Positions 52,401 through 61,300 of a stretch of DNA of 64,000 bases are shown one piece after another. The position numbers were made by a program, and so were the translations under genes. Under the pieces are notes generated by a model that saw only the letters and a list, made by a program, of their open reading frames with translations, did no database searches and was not told the DNA's origin. The stretch is taken from the NCBI GenBank assembly GCA_002245135.1, contig NGBS01000026.1, forward strand, positions 32,954 through 96,953. The letters are read 5' to 3'. The first letter of the stretch is position 1. Each line of letters begins with the position of its first letter. The stretch is from Proteromonas lacertae (taxonomy: Eukaryota > Sar > Bigyra > Opalinata > Proteromonadidae).

Positions 52401-54834
52401 CGTTTATATATTCAATAAAATTTGATAAATCAACTGGAAGAAATTCAATTGGCTATAATGAAGTTCAATATTTATCAATAACAGGATATGGATTTATTAG
52501 ACCTTATTTAAGAGTGATGAATGAAGAAAATGAAGATGAGGATAATAAGTATAATAATCAATATGGATCATATTATGAGCAAACAGAAATATGCGGTAAT
52601 AATGAAGCAGTTAGATTAGAATATGCAATAGAAAGTATACCTGAAATAGGAAAAGTGAATGTAGAAGTTGTAAATGAAGAAAGTGTGAATAATAAAGTAT
52701 GTACATTTTTAATAACATTCTTATCAACTTATGATAATATTAATGCATTACAATTTGATAAAGATGATTCAATTACTTTAAGAACATGTGATGGTTCATA
52801 TAACATTGATAATTGTGAAAATGCTAAAGTACAACCAGGTCAAATACCAACAGGATATAACTATGTCAATAATATTATTAGTAATAATACTTTCTACAGA
52901 TTAGTTAACCTGAAGAGTGGACATAATTACGAAATTGTGATGTTAAGTTATAATAGATTAGGATATAGTAAAATGTCAAACAGAATGAGTATTTATATAC
53001 CAAGTATCATTACCTAAACCACCAAGAAATGTAGAAATTAGTTATAGGTAGTAATTCTAATGAATTATTATTAACTTATGATAAGCCAATTAGTAATGGT
53101 GGAAGTGAAATTAAGTCATATATTGTAGAAGCAAGTTATGATGATTTTAATAATATAATAATTAGTGATAAAGTAATAATTGATGATGAAGAAATATCAG
53201 CTAGAGATATTAGATGTCCAGAATTCCCACAACATAAGATAATAAGAATAGATGCAACTGAAAAATGTAGTAACAATACAGAATTCTCTGTTGTAATAGA
53301 TTATAATTTAGTAGGATATTCATTAACTTTAAAATGTAATGCTTCGGCAATGGGTATTGAAGAACAAGGAGTATCAATATATGATCCAAGTATAGTATCT
53401 GGATCAATTCAATCAAATCTTCAGAATTATGAATTTATAAGTGAAATATCAGTAAGTTATGTAGAAGAACCTGAAAGAATGCCATATATGTGGGATATAA
53501 CATTCTTAAATAATCATGAAAATGATAAATATCAAATCAGTGGAGGAAATACAGTGAAAATTACCACATTATTTGAAAAGAAAGATTATAAAAGATGTAC
53601 AGGACAAATGAAGATAGTCGATTTAGAAAATGAAAATAAATATAGTGTTAGAGTTCAATCAATTAATGAGGATGGAGGTTTATCAGAATTTGCTTATAGT
53701 AAAAGTGCATTTAAATCCTCAAAGTGTTCCAGGAAAGCCAAAAGATGTAATTGCACAATCTCATTCATCCTCTGAAATCAAAAGTTAGTTGGACAAAATC
53801 TGATGAAAATGGTGAAAAGATATTGGGATATTTGATTGAAGCTGATCCAAATATTGACTTTAATTCAGGTAAGAAACCATTTACAATTAATAACAAAGAG
53901 TTCAAATCAATCTCCTTTACTATTTACATACCAAAAGTGAATGAAGAATTAGTAAGATATTCTGATTTAATAAAAGACTTAAAGAATGGTGAAAGTTATT
54001 ATATCAGAATTAGTTGTTATAATATTCATGGTTTTAGTGAATTTGTAGTATTACAATCACAATATACTCCTAAATCCTTACCATCTCCACCTAATACAGT
54101 AGTAGTAGGAATAACATCCAATAAAGCAATAACAGTTGGTATGTCTTTACCTATTTATAATGGAGGAACAAATATTGAAGAATTTAGAATAGAATGGGAT
54201 ACAAGTGATGAATTTGATATAAGCAATAATGATAATTTAGCAATAATCAAAACAAGTAGAAATATTGAAATTGATACTTATTATTATACAATCAATAATT
54301 TACATGAAGGATTGAGATATTATATTCGAGTTCAATGTAAAAATGAAATTGGATGGAGTAATTTCAAGACATCTAATCCAATATCAATTATTCCTCAGTA
54401 TGTTCCACCAGGTAAACCATTAATTAAATTGTTTAAAGAGAATAATACAATGATAATTAAACCTCCAATTATTCCATATCATGATTTATGGTGTAGTAAT
54501 GATGAAAATGATAATAGTTATCCAGGAAAATGTGTAAAAGGATCAACAAAAGAAGATGGTATTGCTGATGGAGGATCTAGAATTCAATCATATACAATAG
54601 AAGCCAGCTTAGATGAATCATTCCAGAATGTAATTAATGTAATGAAAGTATATCGATCAAAAGAGAATGGAAAATGAAATAGTTATTGATGATATAAGTG
54701 AATACTTACCTAATAGTGGAAGATGGCTATTAAGAGTATATGCAAATAATGGATATGGAAGACTTTATGCATGTTATAGAGAAGAAAAAGATTTAAAGTG
54801 TGAAGGAGAATTATTGAAAATAACATCTACTTAA
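12549..54834 (+). CDS. Giant secreted/surface protein (~14,090 aa): FN3, PA14, filamin-like and WxITF beta modules
   Basis: The gene starts at ATG 12549 with a signal peptide (MKYCVFFVLITIATCNS) and ends at TAA 54832-54834. No spliceosomal intron is needed anywhere in 42.3 kb. The frame must be read across 24 single-base slips (23 of +1 sense, one of -1 sense near 20946); their sum matches the observed frames of the start and stop. Domain order: WxITF modules; FN3 with nested modules (14.6-17.7 kb); more modules; PA14 (19.2 kb); filamin-like repeats; PA14 (22.7 kb); filamin-like repeats; PA14 (26.0 kb); then FN3 domains with nested modules to the end. N-glycosylation sequons are very frequent, fitting secretion. 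No TM segment lies in the annotated frame, although a possible one sits just past the stop. It is likely a cell-surface, coat or adhesion protein by architecture only; no function is demonstrated and no gene name is recognised. Confidence 0.85.
13600..14640 (+). repeat. N-terminal run of WxITF beta modules in the giant protein
   Basis: Successive modules show a GxFxLxYNG opening and a (Y/W)xW(x)(I/V)xF followed by GxxPxL near the end. Examples are GYIWDIRFIDI at about 13740, FIEYVGTLPSVL at about 14080, and the full module beginning SGSFTLSYNG at about 14170 and closing RKWLVTFLDLVGDIPNL at about 14380. The region 12610-13600 is Ser/Glu/Asn-rich with a poly-Asn run from an (AAT)n tract at 13470-13496 and is less clearly modular. 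Confidence 0.7.
14641..16390 (+). repeat. Split FN3 domain containing nested WxITF modules
   Basis: FN3 strands A-C appear at about 14650-14790 (NITVTNRKLNELELKWN ... YRVYYGE). Four modules follow: SGTFTL at about 14955, SGSFSLTF at 15262, SGSFRIEYNN at 15590 and NTFKIGYNG at 15890. FN3 strands E-G then resume at about 16255-16385 (AVLQVESGKTYYIAVSSQS). The FN3 half-domains are incomplete on their own and complementary. A base slip lies near 15250, placed by the conserved SGSF motif. Confidence 0.7.
16391..17645 (+). repeat. Two uninterrupted FN3 domains and one FN3 with a single nested module
   Basis: FN3 domains at about 16391-16690 (PSVITL ... LKWKAPVDDGDSVVTGYEL ... FRVAAINDYGRSN) and about 16697-17020 are complete. 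A third starts at about 17035 (APIITQLTGNSLSVKWESP). It is interrupted at about 17220-17480 by one WxITF module (NGTFTIVIFD ... YLITFINNIGNIPLM) and is completed at about 17540-17645 (DESYAFKVIALSIAGESIPS). This is the cleanest example of host and guest side by side. Confidence 0.75.
17690..19236 (+). repeat. Tandem WxITF modules upstream of the first PA14 domain
   Basis: Several consecutive modules are present, including ones ending GYVYYTIYYRHRGDLPSL at about 17925-17970, YKWLVSFNHFGNYPEL at about 18705-18750 and FEWIITFINP at about 18975-19010. A base slip at about 18182 interrupts the frame between modules. Confidence 0.65.
19237..19660 (+). other. PA14 domain 1 of the giant protein
   Basis: The domain begins NNGLVGEYYDNPFFFGKP, a typical PA14 opening. 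It continues with NFNWD-like and VRWSGKIKVPDTAKYRIYISAD...KVYLNHTL, and ends WNSLMIKKEIIPPSAFY. A single-base slip near 19604 interrupts it. Removing one base keeps the spacing from EY to the conserved Trp at 13 residues, identical to the other two PA14 copies. PA14 domains generally bind glycans or mediate adhesion. Confidence 0.8.
19670..22690 (+). repeat. Filamin-like repeats, first block
   Basis: Five filamin/ABP280-like segments repeat the pattern G-x-G(L)...G...F-x-(I/V)-x(3)-D-x(3)-N, then a GxYxVxY strand and SPF. Examples are SQFVVEVRDMYGNN (about 19780), ESFNIISYDEFGN (about 20445), GSPFTLEITEG (about 20965), EFYLQTVDKRRN (about 21070) and ETFTIQMRDMYFND (about 22465). The fourth carries a WxITF-type insert (about 21480-21750). 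Base slips occur at about 20121, 20776, 20946, 21251, 21448 and 22340; this is the most disrupted stretch of the gene. Confidence 0.7.
22690..23175 (+). other. PA14 domain 2 of the giant protein
   Basis: Motifs in order: QGGLLATYYKSEDL, NFNWSYKSP, YSVKWNGYIKTNTSDLYNIY, DDGFRLYINRELVMDYW and FIKLSWSC...RTIIPSTNLYY. It contains one inserted Cys pair (YCPYLLASC). The frame is intact across the whole domain. Confidence 0.85.
23190..26040 (+). repeat. Filamin-like repeats, second block, with nested WxITF modules
   Basis: Filamin-like segments include TTITITSKDSGNN (about 23275), MVFYIQSKDSEGNNR (about 24220) and DFLIELHDKYDN (about 25215). Between their strands lie WxITF-type modules, for example YNGYETVPLSYRSSPEDVQTAL (about 24490) and YQITFLSELGDLPSI (about 25445). 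The Cys-containing segment CEACGNINQNSS follows a base slip at about 23438. The guest module is therefore nested in filamin-like hosts as well as in FN3. Confidence 0.6.
26047..26490 (+). other. PA14 domain 3 of the giant protein
   Basis: Motifs in order: RGGLLGTYHASRWLKG, IDFEWPD, VSIRWIGYIQPAFSDYYTFY, NDGCAVWINGEKIIDEF and GAIHLEWES...RSIVPSYRLY. A Cys replaces the Gly/Asp often seen before the VWINGE-like strand. The frame is intact. Confidence 0.85.
26530..32240 (+). repeat. FN3 array with nested WxITF modules, part 2
   Basis: More than ten FN3-type units occur, recognisable by (I/V)xVxW(x)PP near strand B-C and YxxRVxAxNxxGxS near F-G. Clear split examples are the host N-half at 28200-28340 with guests to about 29030 and host C-half to 29200, and the host N-half at 29247-29390 with two guests to about 30110 and host C-half 30118-30260. 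Poly-Asn is encoded by an (AAT)n tract at 26700-26722. This 8.8-kb stretch has no frame slip. Confidence 0.75.
32250..45580 (+). repeat. FN3 array with nested WxITF modules, part 3
   Basis: The FN3/guest pattern continues. Modules with the clearest signature end YVWYITFKSYVGRIP (about 37600), YEWLVTFESKMGDLELM (about 37990), YTWDITF (about 39055) and FDYYITFIDSIGENLSPKL (about 41985). Standard FN3 units occur at about 42240-42590 and 42600-42950. Base slips lie at about 32246, 32349, 37090 and 37367; 37,369-45,584 is completely open. Confidence 0.75.
45580..46935 (+). other. Second dense frame-slip patch in the giant gene
   Basis: Five +1-sense slips in 1.35 kb lie at about 45585, 46381, 46715, 46828 and 46930. 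At each, deleting one A from an A-run gives a continuous, repeat-like protein. Confidence 0.75.
45590..54834 (+). repeat. FN3 array with WxITF modules, part 4 and C-terminus
   Basis: Modules include YEWYITFTKRND (about 45650), YYWTITYDKN (about 49760), YVWDITFTNLFGNLPLI (about 50035) and RTWEITFTDP (about 50310). FN3 units are seen at about 51280-51600, 51610-51960, 53030-53740 (split), 53745-54080 and 54080-54400. The annotated C-terminus is Cys-containing (YACYREEKDLKCEGE). Slips cluster at 45.6-46.9 kb and 53.0-54.7 kb; 46,932-53,002 is clean. Confidence 0.7.
53000..54675 (+). other. Third dense frame-slip patch in the giant gene
   Basis: Five +1-sense slips lie at about 53003, 53036, 53713, 53780 and 54671, again within A-runs (AA to AAAA). 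Removing one base each time restores FN3 boundary motifs such as PVSLPKPPRNVE and NPQSVPGKPKDV. Confidence 0.75.
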
Positions 54835-55368
54835 TAACCATTTTATTATTATTATTATTATTTCTTTATTTTTATTCACATCATAAATATAATTAGATAA
54901 ACTAATTCTTCTTTACCAACATGTTTATTCGTAATGAGAAACTGATAATAATTTTTGTTAACAATCCAACATATTGGATATAAGAGAGAAGGTAAATCTT
55001 TATAAAAAGAGAAAGAAGTGGTAAAAGAGGAAGAAAATCAATCAAAGAAACACCATCATACTAAGAAAGTGAGAAGTCCCAAAGACAATTAGTGTGAAAT
55101 TAGATAATGATAGTGGAAGTAGCTCTATTAATAGTCCTAGTTCAAGCTCATTATCAAGTGAAGAGATTATTGGTGTTGATAAAGTGAAGGAGGTTGAAAC
55201 TAAAGTGAATGAAGAAAAAATTGATAATAAAGAAGAAAAAGAGATGGAAGAAGAAGTGTTTATAATTAATGGAAAGTAAATTATTACTATTATATGTAAA
55301 TGTATATCAATTATTTGAATTAAGCTAATCCAATATAAAGAATAAAAAACATCATCATAACTATTTTT
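54835..55368 (+). other. Region after the giant gene: possible TM anchor and acidic/Ser-rich coding remnant
   Basis: Immediately past the stop, a different frame reads IYLITILLLLLFLYFY followed by SHHKYN (about 54823-54895), like a membrane anchor. At about 55030-55279 an open stretch encodes a basic His/Lys segment (QSKKHHHTKKVRSPKD). After one further +1 slip near 55088 it encodes a Ser-rich, then Glu/Lys-rich tail ending VFIINGK and a TAA at 55277-55279. This may be the true C-terminus or cytoplasmic tail of the giant protein, or a separate small gene. No intron model I tried joins the pieces cleanly. The remaining 90 nt to the HECT gene stop are AT-rich with nothing recognised. Confidence 0.35.
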
Positions 55369-58300
55369 TTAATTATTCAACATAGATCCCAATCCATAAT
55401 TAATCGCTATTCTCAAATTCTTTTCTAATTTTTCATAATTTGAATAATCAGGTAATTCAATATTAAAACTACATGTATGAGACAAAGGTAATCTATCTGT
55501 AGAACCACATCTATATATTCTAAATTTTGTATCCCAATATTCTCCTTTCAAAGGCAATCTACTTCTTCCCCATACAAATTTGATGAATTTTCTTCTTTCT
55601 TCATGACTAAAACTCTCCATTACTTTCCAAAAATCAATTATTGTTTGACTATCATGATGATATCCACTATAACTGGTATGTAGTTTTAAATACTCAATAT
55701 CTATTTCTGTTTTTCCACAAACAACTTCTTCTATATCATCTCCATTAAATAAGAACAAATATGATTGTGGAATAACACTATACAACCCATTTAATATTGA
55801 TTTTATTTGAATATCACATCGATGAATTATATAATTGATCAATAATTCACAATGTTTATCTTTATTCTCCATATTCAATTCTTCTTCAATTCCTGGATTT
55901 AGATTGATTATTTCTCCATTTTCATCACTTATCACAAATGCTTGTTGTTTTGGTAATTCTTCTTCATTTTTAGGCATTTCTTATCTCTTCTAGATTGTTA
56001 TACAAATATTGATCTATATCATAAATATCTTCATATTTCATTTCATTTCCATTAAAAACATTCCAAAAACATTTGGGAAACATAAATGGTAAACAAGCAT
56101 TTGATAATATTGAATAACCCATTATTCTACCTACAAATTCATACATTTTCATATGTTCTATTTCTTTACAATTTGGATTTGGAATAAAACAATCAGTATC
56201 AATACCATATTTATGTTTATTATTACTTGTTGGAATAAACAAATCAAAATGTTCACTGAATAAATCTTCAATCATTTCTTCTAAACATTCTCTAAATGGT
56301 CCACCTGCATCTTCTGCTGATTCATTTGCAAAACAAACTGTAAATACTTGATAGCCAGATGATGCAAACCATAATTTCTCTCCATATCCATATAATTGGT
56401 TGTATAATTGCTTAAAAACACAATTTGATGTTAATGAGTTTGTTATTCCTTGTTCTTTTTCATCATTTGCTTTAAATCTGTCAATTTCTACAGATTTTCG
56501 ACTATTTCCTCTTCTTGAATTTCTGAATTCATTGTATAACTGATTTATGCATGCCTGTTTATATTCTTTTGACATAAATGTCTTACTTTCTTTAATCACA
56601 TAGGCAAAACTTCCTTTTACATTTAATTGAGATAAATCAACATAATTCAATACTTCAATTATATTTTTTCCAACTATTTCAATGGTTGAAACAATCAATT
56701 TAAATATATCCCATGCTGGAATATTATTTTCACAGTTCTCACTCACATATTGATTATATACATCTAATAATTGTTCTGGTGTTTTAAATTCTTCACTGAA
56801 TCTTTCTTTTATCTTAAGAACATTCTTAATTATTTCTCTATTCTTCACACAATTATTCACTTTTTCAATCAAATCTTTATTCTCTTCTCCAACTTTATTC
56901 AATACACTAAAATCATCTAATTTGCCATATGGATATACAAACATCTTTATTCCATATTCATTGTGAGAATAAGATGGTGGAGGATTTACTACTATTGTAT
57001 TTTTCTTATTATCATAAGGCCTAGAAATATATTGTTTGTCATATTTATTTGGAAAAGCATAGCAACAATTTTCACCAAATAATATCTTTATAGTTCCATT
57101 TCCAACATCTGTATTTTTACATATAATGATATTAAATCCATTGAAATAATTACATTCATATTCATATTTAAATGTTTCTGTTTCTATCATTGGATGAGCT
57201 GATTCAAATCTTTTCGTATAACAATCCAATAAAATTACATATTCAATTAATTCTATTGGTATTTCTGACTTGTTGATTAATGATTGTAACAGTGAATATA
57301 CAGAAGAGATTTTCTCAATGGACATATTATTATCAAATAACAACTGATAATTTATAGAATTTGAATGCAATTTTGCTACACTATATAATTCTAACAGAAA
57401 TTTATCAGTGTTACTTTGTATATTATTGTTGGTTATATTACTGAATGATTGAATAGCTAAATTATTGATATCTTTTGATTGTCTAACTCCAATAAAAAAT
57501 CTTTCATCTCTAAACAATGAAATTAATATGTTTATTATTCTATCTTTATTCTGAGATATAACAACATGTTTAACCAAAGCATTAAATAATTCTTGTTTTA
57601 TTTCAACATTTAATGAATCAATTATGCTAGATTCATGTAATATGATGTCTAATAACCATAATGACCAATCTAAATTTGGATGTATTGTTAAATTCATTTC
57701 AGATGTTATTTCTGAATCTCCTAACCCAATAGCAAAGAATCTATATCCCCATCTAGTATTACTACTTTCATATGTGAATTTGTAGTAAAGAGTGTTTGAA
57801 TTAACAACAAATGATTGGAAGTTACTATTATCATCAAATGATTTAATCACATTTTCACAATTATTATCTAGACTAAAACTCAATCTTCCACTTCCAATAT
57901 TATTCTTTTCATCAAATATAATCACCATTGATTTAAAATTCGATAGTGTAACATTTCCTATGTAGTTTGAATGTTTATATAGTGGATGTAATGATTCTAT
58001 TACTTTATAATCTTTGATTTCAGGCAAATTTGAACTTTGATTCAAATGCCATAACATTTCTGATATTGATAATGAAACAATTGATGATAAAGAATGATTT
58101 ATACATTCACATGGAGATATATCATTTTCTAATTCTAATTTATCATTTACAACATCATTCTTCAATCTATTTATATACATCTTTGTCATTATTTCGAATG
58201 AATTATTGTTATTCTCATTCTCTATAATTCTTATTAATAATTTTGAATCTAAAGAATATCCACTACTTAATCTTTTATAGCATTGTAAAAATGAATATGG

Positions 58301-61300
58301 ATCATTGATTGAATAAATAATTGGATTGATTTTCATTAGTTTTATTAAAATATCTCTATTCGTAGTTTTACATAATGTATTTGTTATTGCATTTATATTA
58401 TTCAAAGAATTATTTACATTACTTATTTTATAACCATATTTCTCATCTATCAAATACACATTATCTTTCAACATATGATCATTTACACAAATAATTGTTG
58501 ATTGGTTGTTTTTAAAAGTAATAAAACAAGTTGTATGATTTTGTTGATATAAAAATACAGCAAATTCTTTGTTTGAATCTATTTCATATGGATTGCTATT
58601 CAAAAATACAATTTGACAAGCATTCAATACAGTTTTATTGTCATATTTTGATAAATGACAATATTTAGATACTTTTTTATCTTCATCATATGATATATTT
58701 GTTTTATTTAATTCACTATAATCAATTTGTTGTTTTGACAGAATATCTTTTGGTAATTCACCAATAAATAATTCTTTTGAATAATCTTTATATCTCTCAC
58801 TATTTTCCATTATCCAATGAGAAGCATCATCAGGACTTTTATATAATTCAATCGCTTTTTTAGCTAGTTCAATTGTACAACCAACAGTTGCAGATATTCT
58901 TTCTTCAACACTAATATCCTTATTCTTGCCATCTCTTTCTGTTTTCATTTCATTCATTATTCCACTACTGTATATATCTTTAGCAAATGCTTCATTCCAC
59001 TGGCACATTTCTAAACAACTTATAGCTTCATTTTTTGAAGCACCAGTCTTAATCATACTATCTATTAGTTTCATTTTATCTTCTGAATATTCTTGAGGAG
59101 TAACTTTTTCTTTAACAATATATGATTTAATAAATAAATGATTCATTGAATAAAACATATTAGAATTAAATGATAATAAATGAGATAATACAGATGATGA
59201 TAATGATAATGGTAAACTTGATACTGACACTGAGATATTCTGTATTGATTTTATTATATTCTGTATTAAAACAGTTGGAATTAATTCATAATGATTGAAT
59301 ATTTCATATTTCAGATAATTGAATAACAATAATGAAATTGTTTCTATTTGAACAGGAAGAGATTTATTCAGATTAATATCATTTATATCATAAACTACTT
59401 TTATCAAATCACATAATGAAGAAGAATATGGCGTTTCATTTAATGGAATTGATGGAACATTCATCGATATAATTGAATCATAGTCAATTTCATATATCAT
59501 TTTTGATGATTCTATTTCAACTTTCAATTTTGAATAACAATCTTTCACTTCTACTACTCTACATTTTGATATAATTCCTTTTATATTTACTTCAATGATT
59601 GAATCTTTCGAGATTACTGGCTGAATTCCACCATGAATTGCTAATACACCTGTAGTTATATAAGTATCATAGTCTATTTTATAAGAATCAAGATCTTTCA
59701 ATGAATCACTCATTCTTTTCATATTATTATTTGTTAAATTGAATACTAATGCCAAAATTGATTTGTTGTTCATTATTTCTCTTAGAAATTGAAGTAGATA
59801 TATCTTTTTCCACATCAAAGTATTTTCATTATAGTTACTAAATGAATTCACACAATTATCATGAGAGGGAAATATCATTCCTGATTTTGTATAAGGTAAT
59901 TGACATTCCTTACAAATGGATGTTTCAGTATCATTTTCACAATCACATAATAAACATTTCCATATAGATGAAGGTTTGATATTATCTGTATAATCATTTG
60001 TTTTCAATGTCATATTATCATCATATAATATGATCTTTCCTAATTCTAATAATAATTTCATTATAAAATCGATAATCATGCTTGTAATTGTAGAATTATT
60101 TGTAGATATTTCAAATAGATTTGCATTTATACATTTCAATATTAATATCTGATTAGGAATTGTTGTATTTTGATATAAATCAATCAACAATAACAAATTA
60201 TTTTGATTTTTAATCCATTCTTTAAAGATTTCTGAATCACTAATTCTATATATTTGAAATAATATAAGAGATAATTTTCTATCCACAATTGATTCATCTT
60301 CATTAAACAAATTCAAATCAACATTTATTCCATTTTCTTTATTTAGTGATTGAATAATAGAAATTAACATATTTCTTTCTTTTTCATATGACGATTGAAT
60401 ATAATTTCTGTAAAATTGATTGATATTATTCAATTTTGTATGAATAAAAGAGAATAAAGATAATAGAAGTGGTTTTGTTGATTGTAATGATGTTTCTGGT
60501 GATTCAAATACCATTGGCTGATATGATGGAATATCTTCTTTTGAATTTCTTTTAAATAAAGTTTGAAATACATTTTCATATCTCTTTTCATATGATTGTT
60601 TCTTTACTCCACCTTCTTTTATAATAGATGAAGTAATAAACAAAACAATATTATTACATAAATCATCAATTGAACAAGTTGCTAAAATATCATCATGAAT
60701 ACTTCTGTGAAAACTAGTTGTTGTTATACCACTATCAATATTTAATCTATGTAATTCATTACCATCTTCAATTTCCATTTCATAATTCTCTACTTTTTGA
60801 TTGTTGTTTTCTTTCAATGCATGATAAACTAATAGCTTAATATTTTCTTCACTCATATATTTAACATATAAATGTAAATCTAAACCAAGTTCAATTCCAT
60901 GTCTTTTCCAAAATGAATCACTTAAATTCATTGAGAATAATTCCAATAATAATTCTGATTTATTGAAATATCCGTTTGATATTGCATCATAAACAGATTG
61001 ATGATAATGTTTTAAACATTCTTTATCTATTCATTATAAACAATAATGTATATAATACTTTTAATCTCATTTATATCTTTAAGATGATAAATCTTGTTGA
61101 ATCTAATAATATGATTGATTAAATCCATTATTTGTGATTCTTCTAATATCCAAGAATCACATTCTGTATAATCCAAATATAACTCTTTTACATATAACAA
61201 ATCATTATAATACTATGTGAAAATAGAATAATGAATGAAATATACTTGTTTATCAAAGCAAACAATCATTGAATTCTTGAATGAAATTAAAAATCTAAGA

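Noticed and set aside
15240-54680. Euplotes-type +1 frameshifting exactly at in-frame stop codons
   Set aside because: At several sites the protein is already wrong before the stop. The conserved SGSF motif near 15260, the PA14 Trp near 19605, the filamin strand near 20123 and the FN3 boundary near 53715 are in the new frame upstream of the stop. The slips therefore precede the stops, and no shared slippery heptamer was seen.
12549-54834. Splitting the giant locus into a dozen separate genes at each frame break
   Set aside because: Modules and FN3 halves run across the breaks, only the first segment has a signal peptide, and there are no intergenic gaps or promoters at the breaks.
12549-54834. 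Minus-strand ORFs of 60-97 codons within the giant gene
   Set aside because: They are antisense shadows rich in Leu/Ile/His/Tyr, created by biased A-rich codons, with no domain or conserved motif.
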